64,000 bases of DNA. Origin: Stomorhina lunata. Its lineage: Eukaryota; Arthropoda; Insecta; Diptera; Rhiniidae. Positions 53,631 through 64,000 of the stretch are shown here, piece by piece. Where the stretch lies: NCBI GenBank assembly GCA_933228675.1, contig OW121743.1, forward strand, positions 116,940,542-117,004,541. The letters are read 5' to 3'. How positions within the stretch are numbered: the stretch's first letter is position 1; every line of letters starts with the position of its first letter. Made by a program: the position numbers and the translations under genes. Below the pieces are notes generated by a model, which saw only the letters and a list, made by a program, of their open reading frames with translations, did not search any database and was not told where the DNA came from.

Positions 53631-56600
53631 ATCAAAATTTTGATGAAAATTTTCCTTATAGAAAATTTTGATGAAACTTTTATAGTAAAATTTTAATGAA
53701 ATTTTTCTTATAGAAAAATATTAATGAAATTTTTCTTATAGAAACATTTTAATGAAATTTTTCTTATAGAAAAATTTTAATGAAATTTTTCTTATAGAAA
53801 AGTTTTAATGAAATTTTTCTTATAGAAAAATTTTAATGAAATTTTTCTTATAGAAAAATTTTAATGAAATTTTTCTTATAGAAAAATTTTAATGAAATTT
53901 TTCTTATAGAAAAATTTTAATGAAATTTTTCTTATAGAAAAATTTTAATGAAATTTTTCTTATAGAAAAGTTTTAATGAAATTTTTCTTATAGAAAAATT
54001 TTCCTGAAATTTTTCTTATAGAAAAATTTTCATGAAATTTTTCTTATAGAAAAATTTTCATGAAATTTTTCTTATAAAATAATTTTCATGAAATTTTTCT
54101 TATAGAAAAATTTTCATGAAATTTTTCTTATAGAAAAATTTTCATGAAATTTTTCTTATAGAAAAATTTTCATGAAATTTTTCTTATAGAAAAATTTTCA
54201 TGAAATTTTTCTTATAGAAAAATTTTCATGAAATTTTTCTTATAGAAAAATTTTCATGAAATTTTTCTTATAGAAAAATTTTCATGAAATTTTTCTTATA
54301 GAAAAATTTTCATGAAATTTTTCTTATAGAAAAATTTTCATGAAATTTTTCTTATAGAAAAATTTTCATGAAATTTTTCTTATAAAAAAATTTTCATGAA
54401 ATTTTTCTTATAAAAAAATTTTCATGAAATTTTTCTTATAGAAAAATTTTCATGAAATTTTTCTTATGGAAAAATTTTAATGAAATTTTTCTTATGGAAA
54501 AATTTTAATGAAATTTTTCTTATAGAAAAATTTTAATGAAATTTTTCTTATAGAAAAATTTTCATGAAATTTTTCTTATAGAAAAATTTTCATGAAATTT
54601 TTCTTATAGAAAAATTTTCATGAAATTTTTCTTATAGAAAAATTTTCATGAAATTTTTCTTATAGAAAAATTTTCATGAAATTTTTCTTATAGAAAAATT
54701 TTCATGAAATTTTTCTTATAGAAAAATTTTCATGAAATTTTTCTTATAAAAAAATTTTCATGAAATTTTTCTTATAGAAAAATTTTCACGAAATTTTTCT
54801 TATAGAAAAATTTTCACGAAATTTTTCTTATAGAAAAATTTTCATGAAATTTTTCTTATAGAAAAATTTTCATGAAATTTTTCTTATAGAAAAATTTTCA
54901 CAAAATTTTTCTTATAGAAAAATTTTCACGAAATTTTTCTTATAGAAAAATTTTCATGAAATTTTTCTTATAGAAAAATTTTAATGAAATTTTTCTTATA
55001 GAAAAATTTTAATGAAATTTTTCTTATAGAAAAATTTTAATGAAATTTTTCTTATAGAAAAATTTTAATGAAATTTTTCTTATAGAAAAATTTTAATGAA
55101 ATTTTTCTTATAGAAAAATTTTAATGAAATTTTTCTTAAAGAAAAATTTTAATGAAATTTTCCTTGTAGAAAAATTTTAATGAAATTTTGCTTGTAGAAA
55201 AATTTCAACGAAATTTTTCTTATAGAAAAATTTTAATGAAATTTTTCTTATAGAAAAATTTTAATGAAATTTTTCTTATAGAAAAATTTTAATGAAATTT
55301 TTCTTATAGAAAAATTTTCATGAAATTTTTCTTATAGAAAAATTTTTATGAAATTTTTCTTATAGAAAAATTTTAATGAAATTTTTCTTATAGAAAAATT
55401 TTAATAAAATTTTTCTTATAGAAAAATTTTAATGAAATTTTTCTTATAGAAAAATTTTAATGAAATTTTTCTTATAGAAAAATTTTAATGAAATTTTTCT
55501 TATAGAAAAATTTTAATGAAATTTTTCTTATAGAAAAATTTTAGTGAAATTTTTCTTATAGAAAAATTTTAATGAAATTTTTCTTATAGAAAAATTTTAA
55601 TGAAATTTTTCTTATAGAAAAATTTTAATGAAATTTTTCTTATAGAAAAATTTTAATTAAATTTTTCTTATAGAAAAATTTTAAAGAAATTTTTCTTATA
55701 GAAAAATTTTAATGAAATTTTTCTTATAGAAAAATTTTAATGAAATTTTTCTTATAGATAAATTTTAATAAAATTTTTCTTATAGAAAAATTTTTATGAA
55801 ATTTTTCTTATAGAAAAATTTTAATGAAATTTTTCTTATAGAAAAATTTTAATGAAATTTTTCTTATAGAAAAATTTTAATGAAATTTTTCTTATAGAAA
55901 AATTTTAATGAAATTTTTCTTATAGAAAAATTTTCATGAAATTTTTCTTATAGAAAAATTTTCATGAAATTTTTCTTATAGAAAAATTTTCATGAAATTT
56001 TTCTTATAGAAAAATTTTCATGAAATTTTTCTTATAGAAAAATTTTCATGAAATTTTTCTTATAGAAAAATTTTCATGAAATTTTTCTTATAGAAAAATT
56101 TTCATGAAATTTTTCTTATAGAAAAATTTTCATGAAATTTTTCTTATAGAAAAATTTTCATGAAATTTTTCTTATAGAAAAATTTTCATGAAATTTTTCT
56201 TATAGAAAAATTTTCATGAAATTTTTCTTATAGAAAAATTTTCATGAAATTTTTCTTATAGAAAAATTTTCATGAAATTTTTCTTATAAAAAAATTTTCA
56301 TGAAATTTTTCTTATAAAAAAATGTTCATGAAATTTTTCTTATAGAAAAATTTTCATGAAATTTTTCTTATGGAAAAATTTTAATGAAATTTTTCTTATG
56401 GAAAAATTTTAATGAAATTTTTCTTATAGAAAAATTTTCATGAAATTTTTCTTATAGAAAAATTTTCATGAAATTTTTCTTATAGAAAAATTTTCATGAA
56501 ATTTTTCTTATAGAAAAATTTTCATGAAATTTTTCTTATAGAAAAATTTTCATGAAATTTTTCTTATAGAAAAATTTTCATGAAATTTTTCTTATAGAAA

Positions 56601-59600
56601 AATTTTCATGAAATTTTTCTTATAGAAAAATTTTCATGAAATTTTTCTTATAGAAAAATTTTCATGAAATTTTTCTTATAGAAAAATTTTCATGAAATTT
56701 TTCTTATAGAAAAATTTTCATGAAATTTTTCTTATAGAAAAATTTTAATGAAATTTTTCTTATAGAAAAATTTTCATGAAATTTTTCTTATAGAAAAATT
56801 TTTATGAAATTTTTCTTATAGAAAAATTTTAATGAAATTTTTCTTATAGAAAAATTTTAATAAAATTTTTCTTATAGAAAAATTTTAATGAAATTTTTCT
56901 TATAGAAAAATTTTAATGAAATTTTTCTTATAGAAAAATTTTAATGAAATTTTTCTTATAGAAAAATTTTAATGAAATTTTTCTTATAGAAAAATTTTAG
57001 TGAAATTTTTCTTATAGAAAAATTTTAATGAAATTTTTCTTATAGAAAAATTTTAATGAAATTTTTCTTATAGAAAAATTTTAATGAAATTTTTCTTATA
57101 GAAAAATTTTAATTAAATTTTTCTTATAGAAAAATTTTAAAGAAATTTTTCTTATAGAAAAATTTTAATGAAATTTTTCTTATAGAAAAATTTTAATGAA
57201 ATTTTTCTTATAGATAAATTTTAATAAAATTTTTCTTATAGAAAAATTTTTATGAAATTTTTCTTATAGAAAAATTTTAATGAAATTTTTCTTATAGAAA
57301 AATTTTAATGAAATTTTTCTTATAGAAAAATTTTAATGAAATTTTTCTTATAGAAAAATTTTAATGAAATTTTTCTTATAGAAAAATTTTCATGAAATTT
57401 TTCTTATAGAAAAATTTTCATGAAATTTTTCTTATAGAAAAATTTTCATGAAATTTTTCTTATAGAAAAATTTTCATGAAATTTTTCTTATAGAAAAATT
57501 TTCATGAAATTTTTCTTATAGAAAAATTTTCATGAAATTTTTCTTATAGAAAAATTTTCATGAAATTTTTCTTATAGAAAAATTTTCATGAAATTTTTCT
57601 TATAGAAAAATTTTCATGAAATTTTTCTTATAGAAAAATTTTCATGAAATTTTTCTTATAGAAAAATTTTCATGAAATTTTTCTTATAGAAAAATTTTCA
57701 TGAAATTTTTCTTATAGAAAAATTTTCATGAAATTTTTCTTATAAAAAAATTTTCATGAAATTTTTCTTATAAAAAAATGTTCATGAAATTTTTCTTATA
57801 GAAAAATTTTCATGAAATTTTTCTTATGGAAAAATTTTAATGAAATTTTTCTTATGGAAAAATTTTAACGAAATTTTTCTTATAGAAAAATTTTCATGAA
57901 ATTTTTCTTATAGAAAAATTTTCATGAAATTTTTCTTATAGAAAAATTTTCATGAAATTTTTCTTATAGAAAAATTTTCATGAAATTTTTCTTATAGAAA
58001 AATTTTCATGAAATTTTTCTTATAGAAAAATTTTCATGAAATTTTTCTTATAGAAAAATTTTCATGAAATTTTTCTTATAGAAAAATTTTCATGAAATTT
58101 TTCTTATAGAAAAATTTTCATGAAATTTTTCTTATAGAAAAATTTTCATGAAATTTTTCTTATAGAAAAATTTTCATGAAATTTTTCTTATAGAAAAATT
58201 TTCATGAAATTTTTCTTATAAAAAAATTTTCATGAAATTTTTCTTATAAAAAAATGTTCATGAAATTTTTCTTATAGAAAAATTTTCATGAAATTTTTCT
58301 TATGGAAAAATTTTAATGAAATTTTTCTTATGGAAAAATTTTAATGAAATTTTTCTTATAGAAAAATTTTCATGAAATTTTTCTTATAGAAAAATTTTCA
58401 TGAAATTTTTCTTATAGAAAAATTTTCATGAAATTTTTCTTATAGAAAAATTTTCATGAAATTTTTCTTATAGAAAAATTTTCATGAAATTTTTCTTATA
58501 GAAAAATTTTCATGAAATTTTTCTTATAGAAAAATTTTCATGAAATTTTTCTTATAAAAAAATTTTCATGAAATTTTTCTTATAGAAAAATTTTCACGAA
58601 ATTTTTCTTATAGAAAAATTTTCACGAAATTTTTCTTATAGAAAAATTTTCACGAAATTTTTCTTATAGAAAAATTTTCATGAAATTTGTCTTATAGAAA
58701 AATTTTAATGAAATTTTTCTTATAGAAAAATTTTAATGAAATTTTTCCTATAGAAAAATTTTAATGAAATTTTTCCTATAGAAAAATTTTAATGAAATTT
58801 TTCTTATAGAAAAATTTTAATGAAATTTTTCTTATAGAAAAATTATAATGAAATTTTTCTTATAGAAAAATTTTAATGAAATTTTTCTTATAGAAAAATT
58901 TTAATGAAATTTTTCTTATAGAAAAATTTTAATGAAATTTTTCTTATAGAAAAATTTTAATGAAATTTTTCTTATAGAAAAATTTTCATGAAATTTTTCT
59001 GATAGAAAAATTTTCATGAAATTTTTCTTATAGAAAAATTTTCATGAAATTTTTCTTATAGAAAAATTTTCATGAAATTTTTCTTATAAAAAAATTTTCA
59101 TGAAATTTTTCTTATAGAAAAATTTTCACGAAATTTTTCTTATAGAAAAATTTTCACGAAATTTTTCTTATAGAAAAATTTTCACGAAATTTTTCTTATA
59201 GAAAAATTTTCATGAAATTTGTCTTATAGAAAAATTTTAATGAAATTTTTCTTATAGAAAAATTTTAATGAAATTTTTCTTATAGAAAAATTTTAATGAA
59301 ATTTTTCTTATAGAAAAATTTTCATGAAATTTTTCTTATAGAAAAATTTTCATGAAATTTTTCTTATAGAAAAATTTTCATGAAATTTTTCTTATTGAAA
59401 AATTTTAATGAAATTTTTCTTATAGAAAAATTTTAATGAAATTTTTCTTATAGAAAAATTTTAATGAAATTTTTCTTATAGAAAAATTTTAATGAAATTT
59501 TTCTTATAGAAAAATTTTAATGAAATTTTTCTTTTTAATGAAATTTTTCTTATAGAAAAATTTTAATGAAATTTTTCTTATAGAAAAATTTTAATGAAAT

Positions 59601-61755
59601 TTTTCTTATAGAAAAATTTTCATGAAATTTTTCTTATAGAAAAATTTTCATGAAATTTTTCTTATAGAAAAATTTTCATGAAATTTTTCTTATAGAAAAA
59701 TTTTCATGAAATTTTTCTTATAGAAAAATTTTCATGAAATTTTTCTTATAGAAAAATTTTCATGAAATTTTTCTTATAGAAAAATTTTCATGAAATTTTT
59801 CTTATAGAAAAATTTTCATGAAATTTTTCTTATAGAAAAATTTTCATGAAATTTTTCTTATAGAAAAATTTTCATGAAATTTTTCTTATAGAAAAATTTT
59901 CATGAAATTTTTCTTATAGAAAAATTTTCATGAAATTTTTCTTATAGAAAAATTTTCATGAAATTTTTCTTATAGAAAAATTTTCATGAAATTTTTCTTA
60001 TAGAAAAATTTTCATGAAATTTTTCTTATAGAAAAATTTTCATGAAATTTTTCTTATAGAAAAATTTTCATGAAATTTTTCTTATAGAAAAATTTTCATG
60101 AAATTTTTCTTATAAAAAAATTTTCATGAAATTTTTCTTATAAAAAAATGTTCATGAAATTTTTCTTATAGAAAAATTTTCATGAAATTTTTCTTATGGA
60201 AAAATTTTAATGAAATTTTTCTTATGGAAAAATTTTAATGAAATTTTTCTTATAGAAAAATTTTCATGAAATTTTTCTTATAGAAAAATTTTCATGAAAT
60301 TTTTCTTATAGAAAAATTTTCATGAAATTTTTCTTATAGAAAAATTTTCATGAAATTTTTCTTATAGAAAAATTTTCATGAAATTTTTCTTATAGAAAAA
60401 TTTTCATGAAATTTTTCTTATAGAAAAATTTTCATGAAATTTTTCTTATAAAAAAATTTTCATGAAATTTTTCTTATAGAAAAATTTTCACGAAATTTTT
60501 CTTATAGAAAAATTTTCACGAAATTTTTCTTATAGAAAAATTTTCACGAAATTTTTCTTATAGAAAAATTTTCATGAAATTTGTCTTATAGAAAAATTTT
60601 AATGAAATTTTTCTTATAGAAAAATTTTAATGAAATTTTTCTTATAGAAAAATTTTAATGAAATTTTTCTTATAGAAAAATTTTAATGAAATTTTTCTTA
60701 TAGAAAAATTATAATGAAATTTTTCTTATAGAAAAATTATAATGAAATTTTTCTTATAGAAAAATTTTAATGAAATTTTTCTTATAGAAAAATTTTCATG
60801 AAATTTTTCTTATAGAAAAATTTTAATGAAATTTTTCTAATAGAAAAATTTTAATGAATTTTTTTTTATAGAAAAATTTTAATGAAATTTTTCTTATAGA
60901 AAAATTTAAATGAAATTTTTCCTATAGAAAAATTTTAATGAAATTTTTCTTATAGAAAAATTTTAATGAAATTTTTCTTATAGAAAAATTTTAATGAAAT
61001 TTTTCTTATAGAAAAATTTTAATGAAATTTTTCTTATAGAAAAATTTTAATGAAATTTTTCTTATAGAAAAATTTTAATGAAATTTTTCTTATAGAAAAA
61101 TTTTAATGAAATTTTTCTTATAGAAAAATTTTAATGAAATTTTTCTTATAGAAAAATTTTAATGAAATTTTTCTTATAGAAAAATTTTAATGAAATTTTT
61201 CTTATAGAAAAATTTTAATGAAATTTTTCTTATAGAAAAATTTTAATGAAATTTTTCTTATAGAAAAATTTTAATGAAATTTTTCTTATAGAAAAATTTT
61301 AATGAAATTTTTCTTATAGAAAAATTTTAATGAAATTTTTCTTATAGAAAAATTTTAATGAAATTTTTCTTATAGAAAAATTTTAATGAAAATTTTCCGA
61401 TAGAAAAATTGTAATGAAATTTTTCTTATAGAAAAATTTTAATGAAATTTTTCTTATAGATAAATTTTAATGAAATTTTTCTTATAAAAAAATTTTAATG
61501 AAATTTTTCTTATCGAAAAATTTTAATGAAATTTTTCTTATAGAAAAATTTTAATGAAATTTTTCTTATAGAAAAATTTTAATGAAATTTTTTTTATAGA
61601 AAAATTTTAATGAAATTTTTCTTATAGAAAAATTTAAATGAAATTTTTCTTATAGAAAAATTTTAATGAAATTTTTCTTATAGAAAAATTTTAATGAGAT
61701 TTTTCTTATAGAAAAATTTTAATGAAATTTTTCTTATAGAAAAATTTTAATGAGA
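53630..61755 (+). repeat. Satellite array J (28-bp unit, about 290 copies, higher-order structure)
   Basis: Unit TTTCTTATAGAAAAATTTT + (C/A)ATGAAATT, near-identical over 8.1 kb. Variant units mark larger repeats. The CTTATGG pair starts at 54,463, 56,367, 57,823, 58,299 and 60,193, giving gaps of 1,904, 1,456, 476 and 1,894 bp, which are 68, 52 and 17 units exactly and 68 units minus 10 bp. The 10-bp deficit is a single truncated unit near 59,530. The TTTTAGTG marker (55,544 and 57,000) and the AAAGAAAT marker confirm the 1,456-bp duplication. Triple CACG units at 58,595, 59,127 and 60,489 give a further 532-bp (19-unit) block. Confidence 0.97.
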
Positions 61756-61774
61756 TTTTTTTTTCGTAGGTTAA

Positions 61775-61925
61775 AATATTGCAAAAGAAAACAAAAAACT
61801 CCTATTTTTCCTATGCAATGGGTCCTAGAAATAAATGTTGTGCGTCATCTCAAGATATTGACCTAGAAAGACAATGTATTTTTCTAAGAACCTTAGGGTC
61901 TAGACCATAATTTTTAATATTTCTA
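61775..61925. repeat. Fragment of the 24.5-25.3 kb element
   Basis: ATGGGTCCTAGAAATAAATG and CATCTCAAGA..GACCTAGAAAGACAA match 25,205-25,270 (ATGGGCCCTAGAAATAAATG, CACCTCAGGACCTAGGAAAA). It abuts the right end of array J. Confidence 0.6.
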
Positions 61926-62110
61926 AAAAAAAATTTTGTGTAGAAAAATTTCCGATATAAAAATTTTTCTATAGAAAAGTTGTCGATTTGAAAAATTTGC
62001 TATAGAAAATTTATATAGAAAATATCGACAATTTTTCTATAGAAAATTCTTCATATCGGAAATTTTTCTATAATAATATTTATGATATGAAAAATTTTCC
62101 ATACAAAAAA
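61926..62110. repeat. Short degenerate satellite block
   Basis: Several diverged TTTCTATAGAAAA units in both orientations. Confidence 0.65.
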
Positions 62111-63110
62111 ATTTTGTAAAGGAAAGTTATTTAAAAATGTTTAAAAATTATTTCTGCAAAAATGGTATTGAAATCCTTTTTTTGTTGAAAAGTTTTTTTT
62201 TGTCATTTTATTGATGACTCCTTTATGAAGGTAGATTTAATAAATGACTTGACATTTATCATGAGAAACGAAGACTAATGTCAAGAGCACAATAATACCG
62301 AGACAAAACCAACAATACCCATTTATTAATCAATAAAGTAAACATACACTTACTCTTAACCACCTTCCCCTTAAAAAAACCCTTCAACTTATGCAAAATA
62401 TTTTTTAAACTGTCGGTGTGAGAAAGGAAGAGAAGAAGCAACATGCATATCCTGTTACAAGGACATAACAAATACGTGTCAAATTCGCACAAAACACATA
62501 CTCTGACAAATTGAAGGATGTACATATGTCCGTCTGTCTATATAAATTCGTAAAACAATTTCAAAACCTTCATTAGGAAAATTTATGATTTCCAATCAAT
62601 CGCAAATTGGCAAAACCGAAAAAGCCCCACTACGGAAGTGGAATTAGATGAAATAAATAATTTTTCAAATTTAAAACACGAATAAGAAAATTCGCGTGTG
62701 AGAAATAACAAAAGGAATTTCCTAACTTTTATTATCGCAAACAAAAATCTTCTCAATAAATTATTGGTAATACGGGATTTTTTTTATAGAAAATATTATT
62801 TAAAGCTTGAGGTTGTTTTTTGCTGAAAATTATTTAATTTATGTTTAAGTTTGAGAGATTCAACATATGTTAATTATGATTAGGACTGATAACGAGAGCG
62901 GAAACGGATGCGTGTTTGTGACTGACTGACTGACAGACAGACTGTCTGTCTCTAATATTTATTGTAAATGTTAATGAGGAAGTGTGAAATTATGGGTGTG
63001 TTGGTAATGAGCATGAAGTATGTGAAATAAATGTCAATTTGATGCCGTGAGGGGCATAATTACAGTGTCGTAATTATATAACATCTTGCAAAAAATATAA
63101 TAAATTTTAA
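62111..63110. other. Unique stretch with a GACT/GACA microsatellite
   Basis: About 1 kb, less repetitive. (GACT)3 and (GACA)2 runs at about 62,921-62,952 form a small palindrome. The 88-codon minus-strand frame at 62,259-62,525 has no recognised domain and I do not call it. Confidence 0.5.
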
Positions 63111-63114
63111 GATA

Positions 63115-64000
63115 ACTAAAATTTTTCTAAAGAAAAAAATAAATTTTTGGGAACGAAAAATTTTCGATATAAAGTAAGATTTATTATAGAAAAATTTTGT
63201 AACATTTTTTGTTGTCGAAAATATTTCTTTAGAAAATTTTTTATATCGAAAATTTTTCGATGAAAAATTTTTCTATAGAAAATTTTTTTCTAAAAAATTT
63301 TGTATAGAAAATTTTATATATAGAAAATAAATCTGTAGAAAATTTTTCATATCGAAAAAATTTTTATAGAATATTTTTTATTATTTTCATAGAGAATTTT
63401 TCAAATTAAAAACTTTTCATATCGAAAATATTTCTGTGGAAAATATTTCTATTGAAAATTTTTCGTATTTTCATATAAAATTTTTCATATTGGAAGTATT
63501 TTTATAGATAATTTTTTATATCAAAAATATTGTTATAGAAAAATTTTCATAACAAAAATATATTAAGAGAAAATCTTTCATAGCGAAAATATTTTTAAAG
63601 AAAGATTTTTATAGCGAAAATATTTCTACAGAAAATTTTTTAGAGTGAAATTATTTCTATAGAAAATTTTTCATATGAAAAATATTTTTTTGCGAACATT
63701 TTTCACAATAAAAATATTTTTATAGAAAATTTTTCATATAAATAATTTTTCATATCAAAAATTTTTCTAATTTTCAATATGAAAAATTTTTATAGAAATA
63801 TTTTCGATATGAAAAAATTTCGGTACGAAAAATTTTCTATAGAAATATTTTTAATATGAAAAATTTTCTATAGAAAAAATTTGTCTCTAGAAATTTTTTA
63901 TATTGAAAATTTTTCTCTAGAAATTTTTTATATTGAAAATTTTTCTATAGAAAATTTTTCATATTTAAAATTTTCCAAATAAAATCTTTCATACTGAAAA
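63115..64000. repeat. Satellite array K (30-bp unit, degenerate), runs off the window
   Basis: Units of TTTCTATAGAAAATTTTTCA + TATCGAAAATA, diverged, in mixed orientation after 63,770. Continues to the last base of the window. Confidence 0.85.

Noticed and set aside
53630..61755. CRISPR-like array (28-bp repeat)
   Set aside because: Units are directly tandem with no spacers, in a eukaryotic satellite context.
62259..62525. 88-codon minus-strand frame with hydrophobic stretches
   Set aside because: No start context, no motif, and it could arise by chance in this composition.

Overview
The window is eukaryotic, very AT-rich, non-genic repeat DNA. The tRNA-derived SINEs, decayed Tc1/mariner transposases, non-LTR retrotransposon fragments and the dispersed repeat ending in GGGTATAATAAG-type hairpins point to a fly, most likely a calyptrate (blowfly, flesh fly or house fly type). 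That placement is inference from repeat style only. I see no intact host protein gene, no rRNA, no functional tRNA and nothing prokaryotic. The open frames present are either chance frames in repeats or broken transposon genes.

Layout. 1-16.8 kb: AT-rich intergenic DNA with small mobile elements. These include a complete tRNA-Val-like SINE with a 15-bp target duplication at 1.07 kb, TIR elements at 2.4 and 7.7 kb, a hairpin element present twice in opposite orientation (0.8 and 9.5 kb), a cluster of Tc1/mariner pseudogenes (3.4, 12.6-13.7, 14.3-15.1 kb), and the first short satellite arrays (1.85, 9.2, 10-11 kb). 16.8-24 kb: unique AT-rich DNA and a 2.3-kb satellite array. 24-31 kb: a nest of older repeats. 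A 152-bp tandem family is interrupted by an 819-bp element with an 8-bp duplication and a 549-bp foldback element flanked by TA, then continues as an array at 29.6-31 kb. 31-32.9 kb: satellite bounded by 72-bp inverted repeats, next to a well-formed hammerhead ribozyme, which suggests a fossil Penelope-like or retrozyme-type element. 33.7-37.7 kb: a 186-bp satellite split by a 5'-truncated LINE carrying a broken reverse transcriptase and a 10-bp target duplication. 38-64 kb: almost continuous satellite, first with 30-bp units and then 28-bp units. It includes an 8.1-kb, about 290-copy array with clear higher-order duplications (1,456 and 1,904 bp).

All the short-period arrays are variants of one unit: an A/T tract palindrome centred on TCTATAGA or TCTTATAGA. 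They occur in both orientations. In at least three places the array is attached to the same roughly 100-bp flank, as if a mobile element had carried it. There is no pathway here. What the sequence records is layered insertion, decay and unequal exchange. A heterochromatic block, a very large intron or a Y-linked region would all fit, and the window alone cannot decide.
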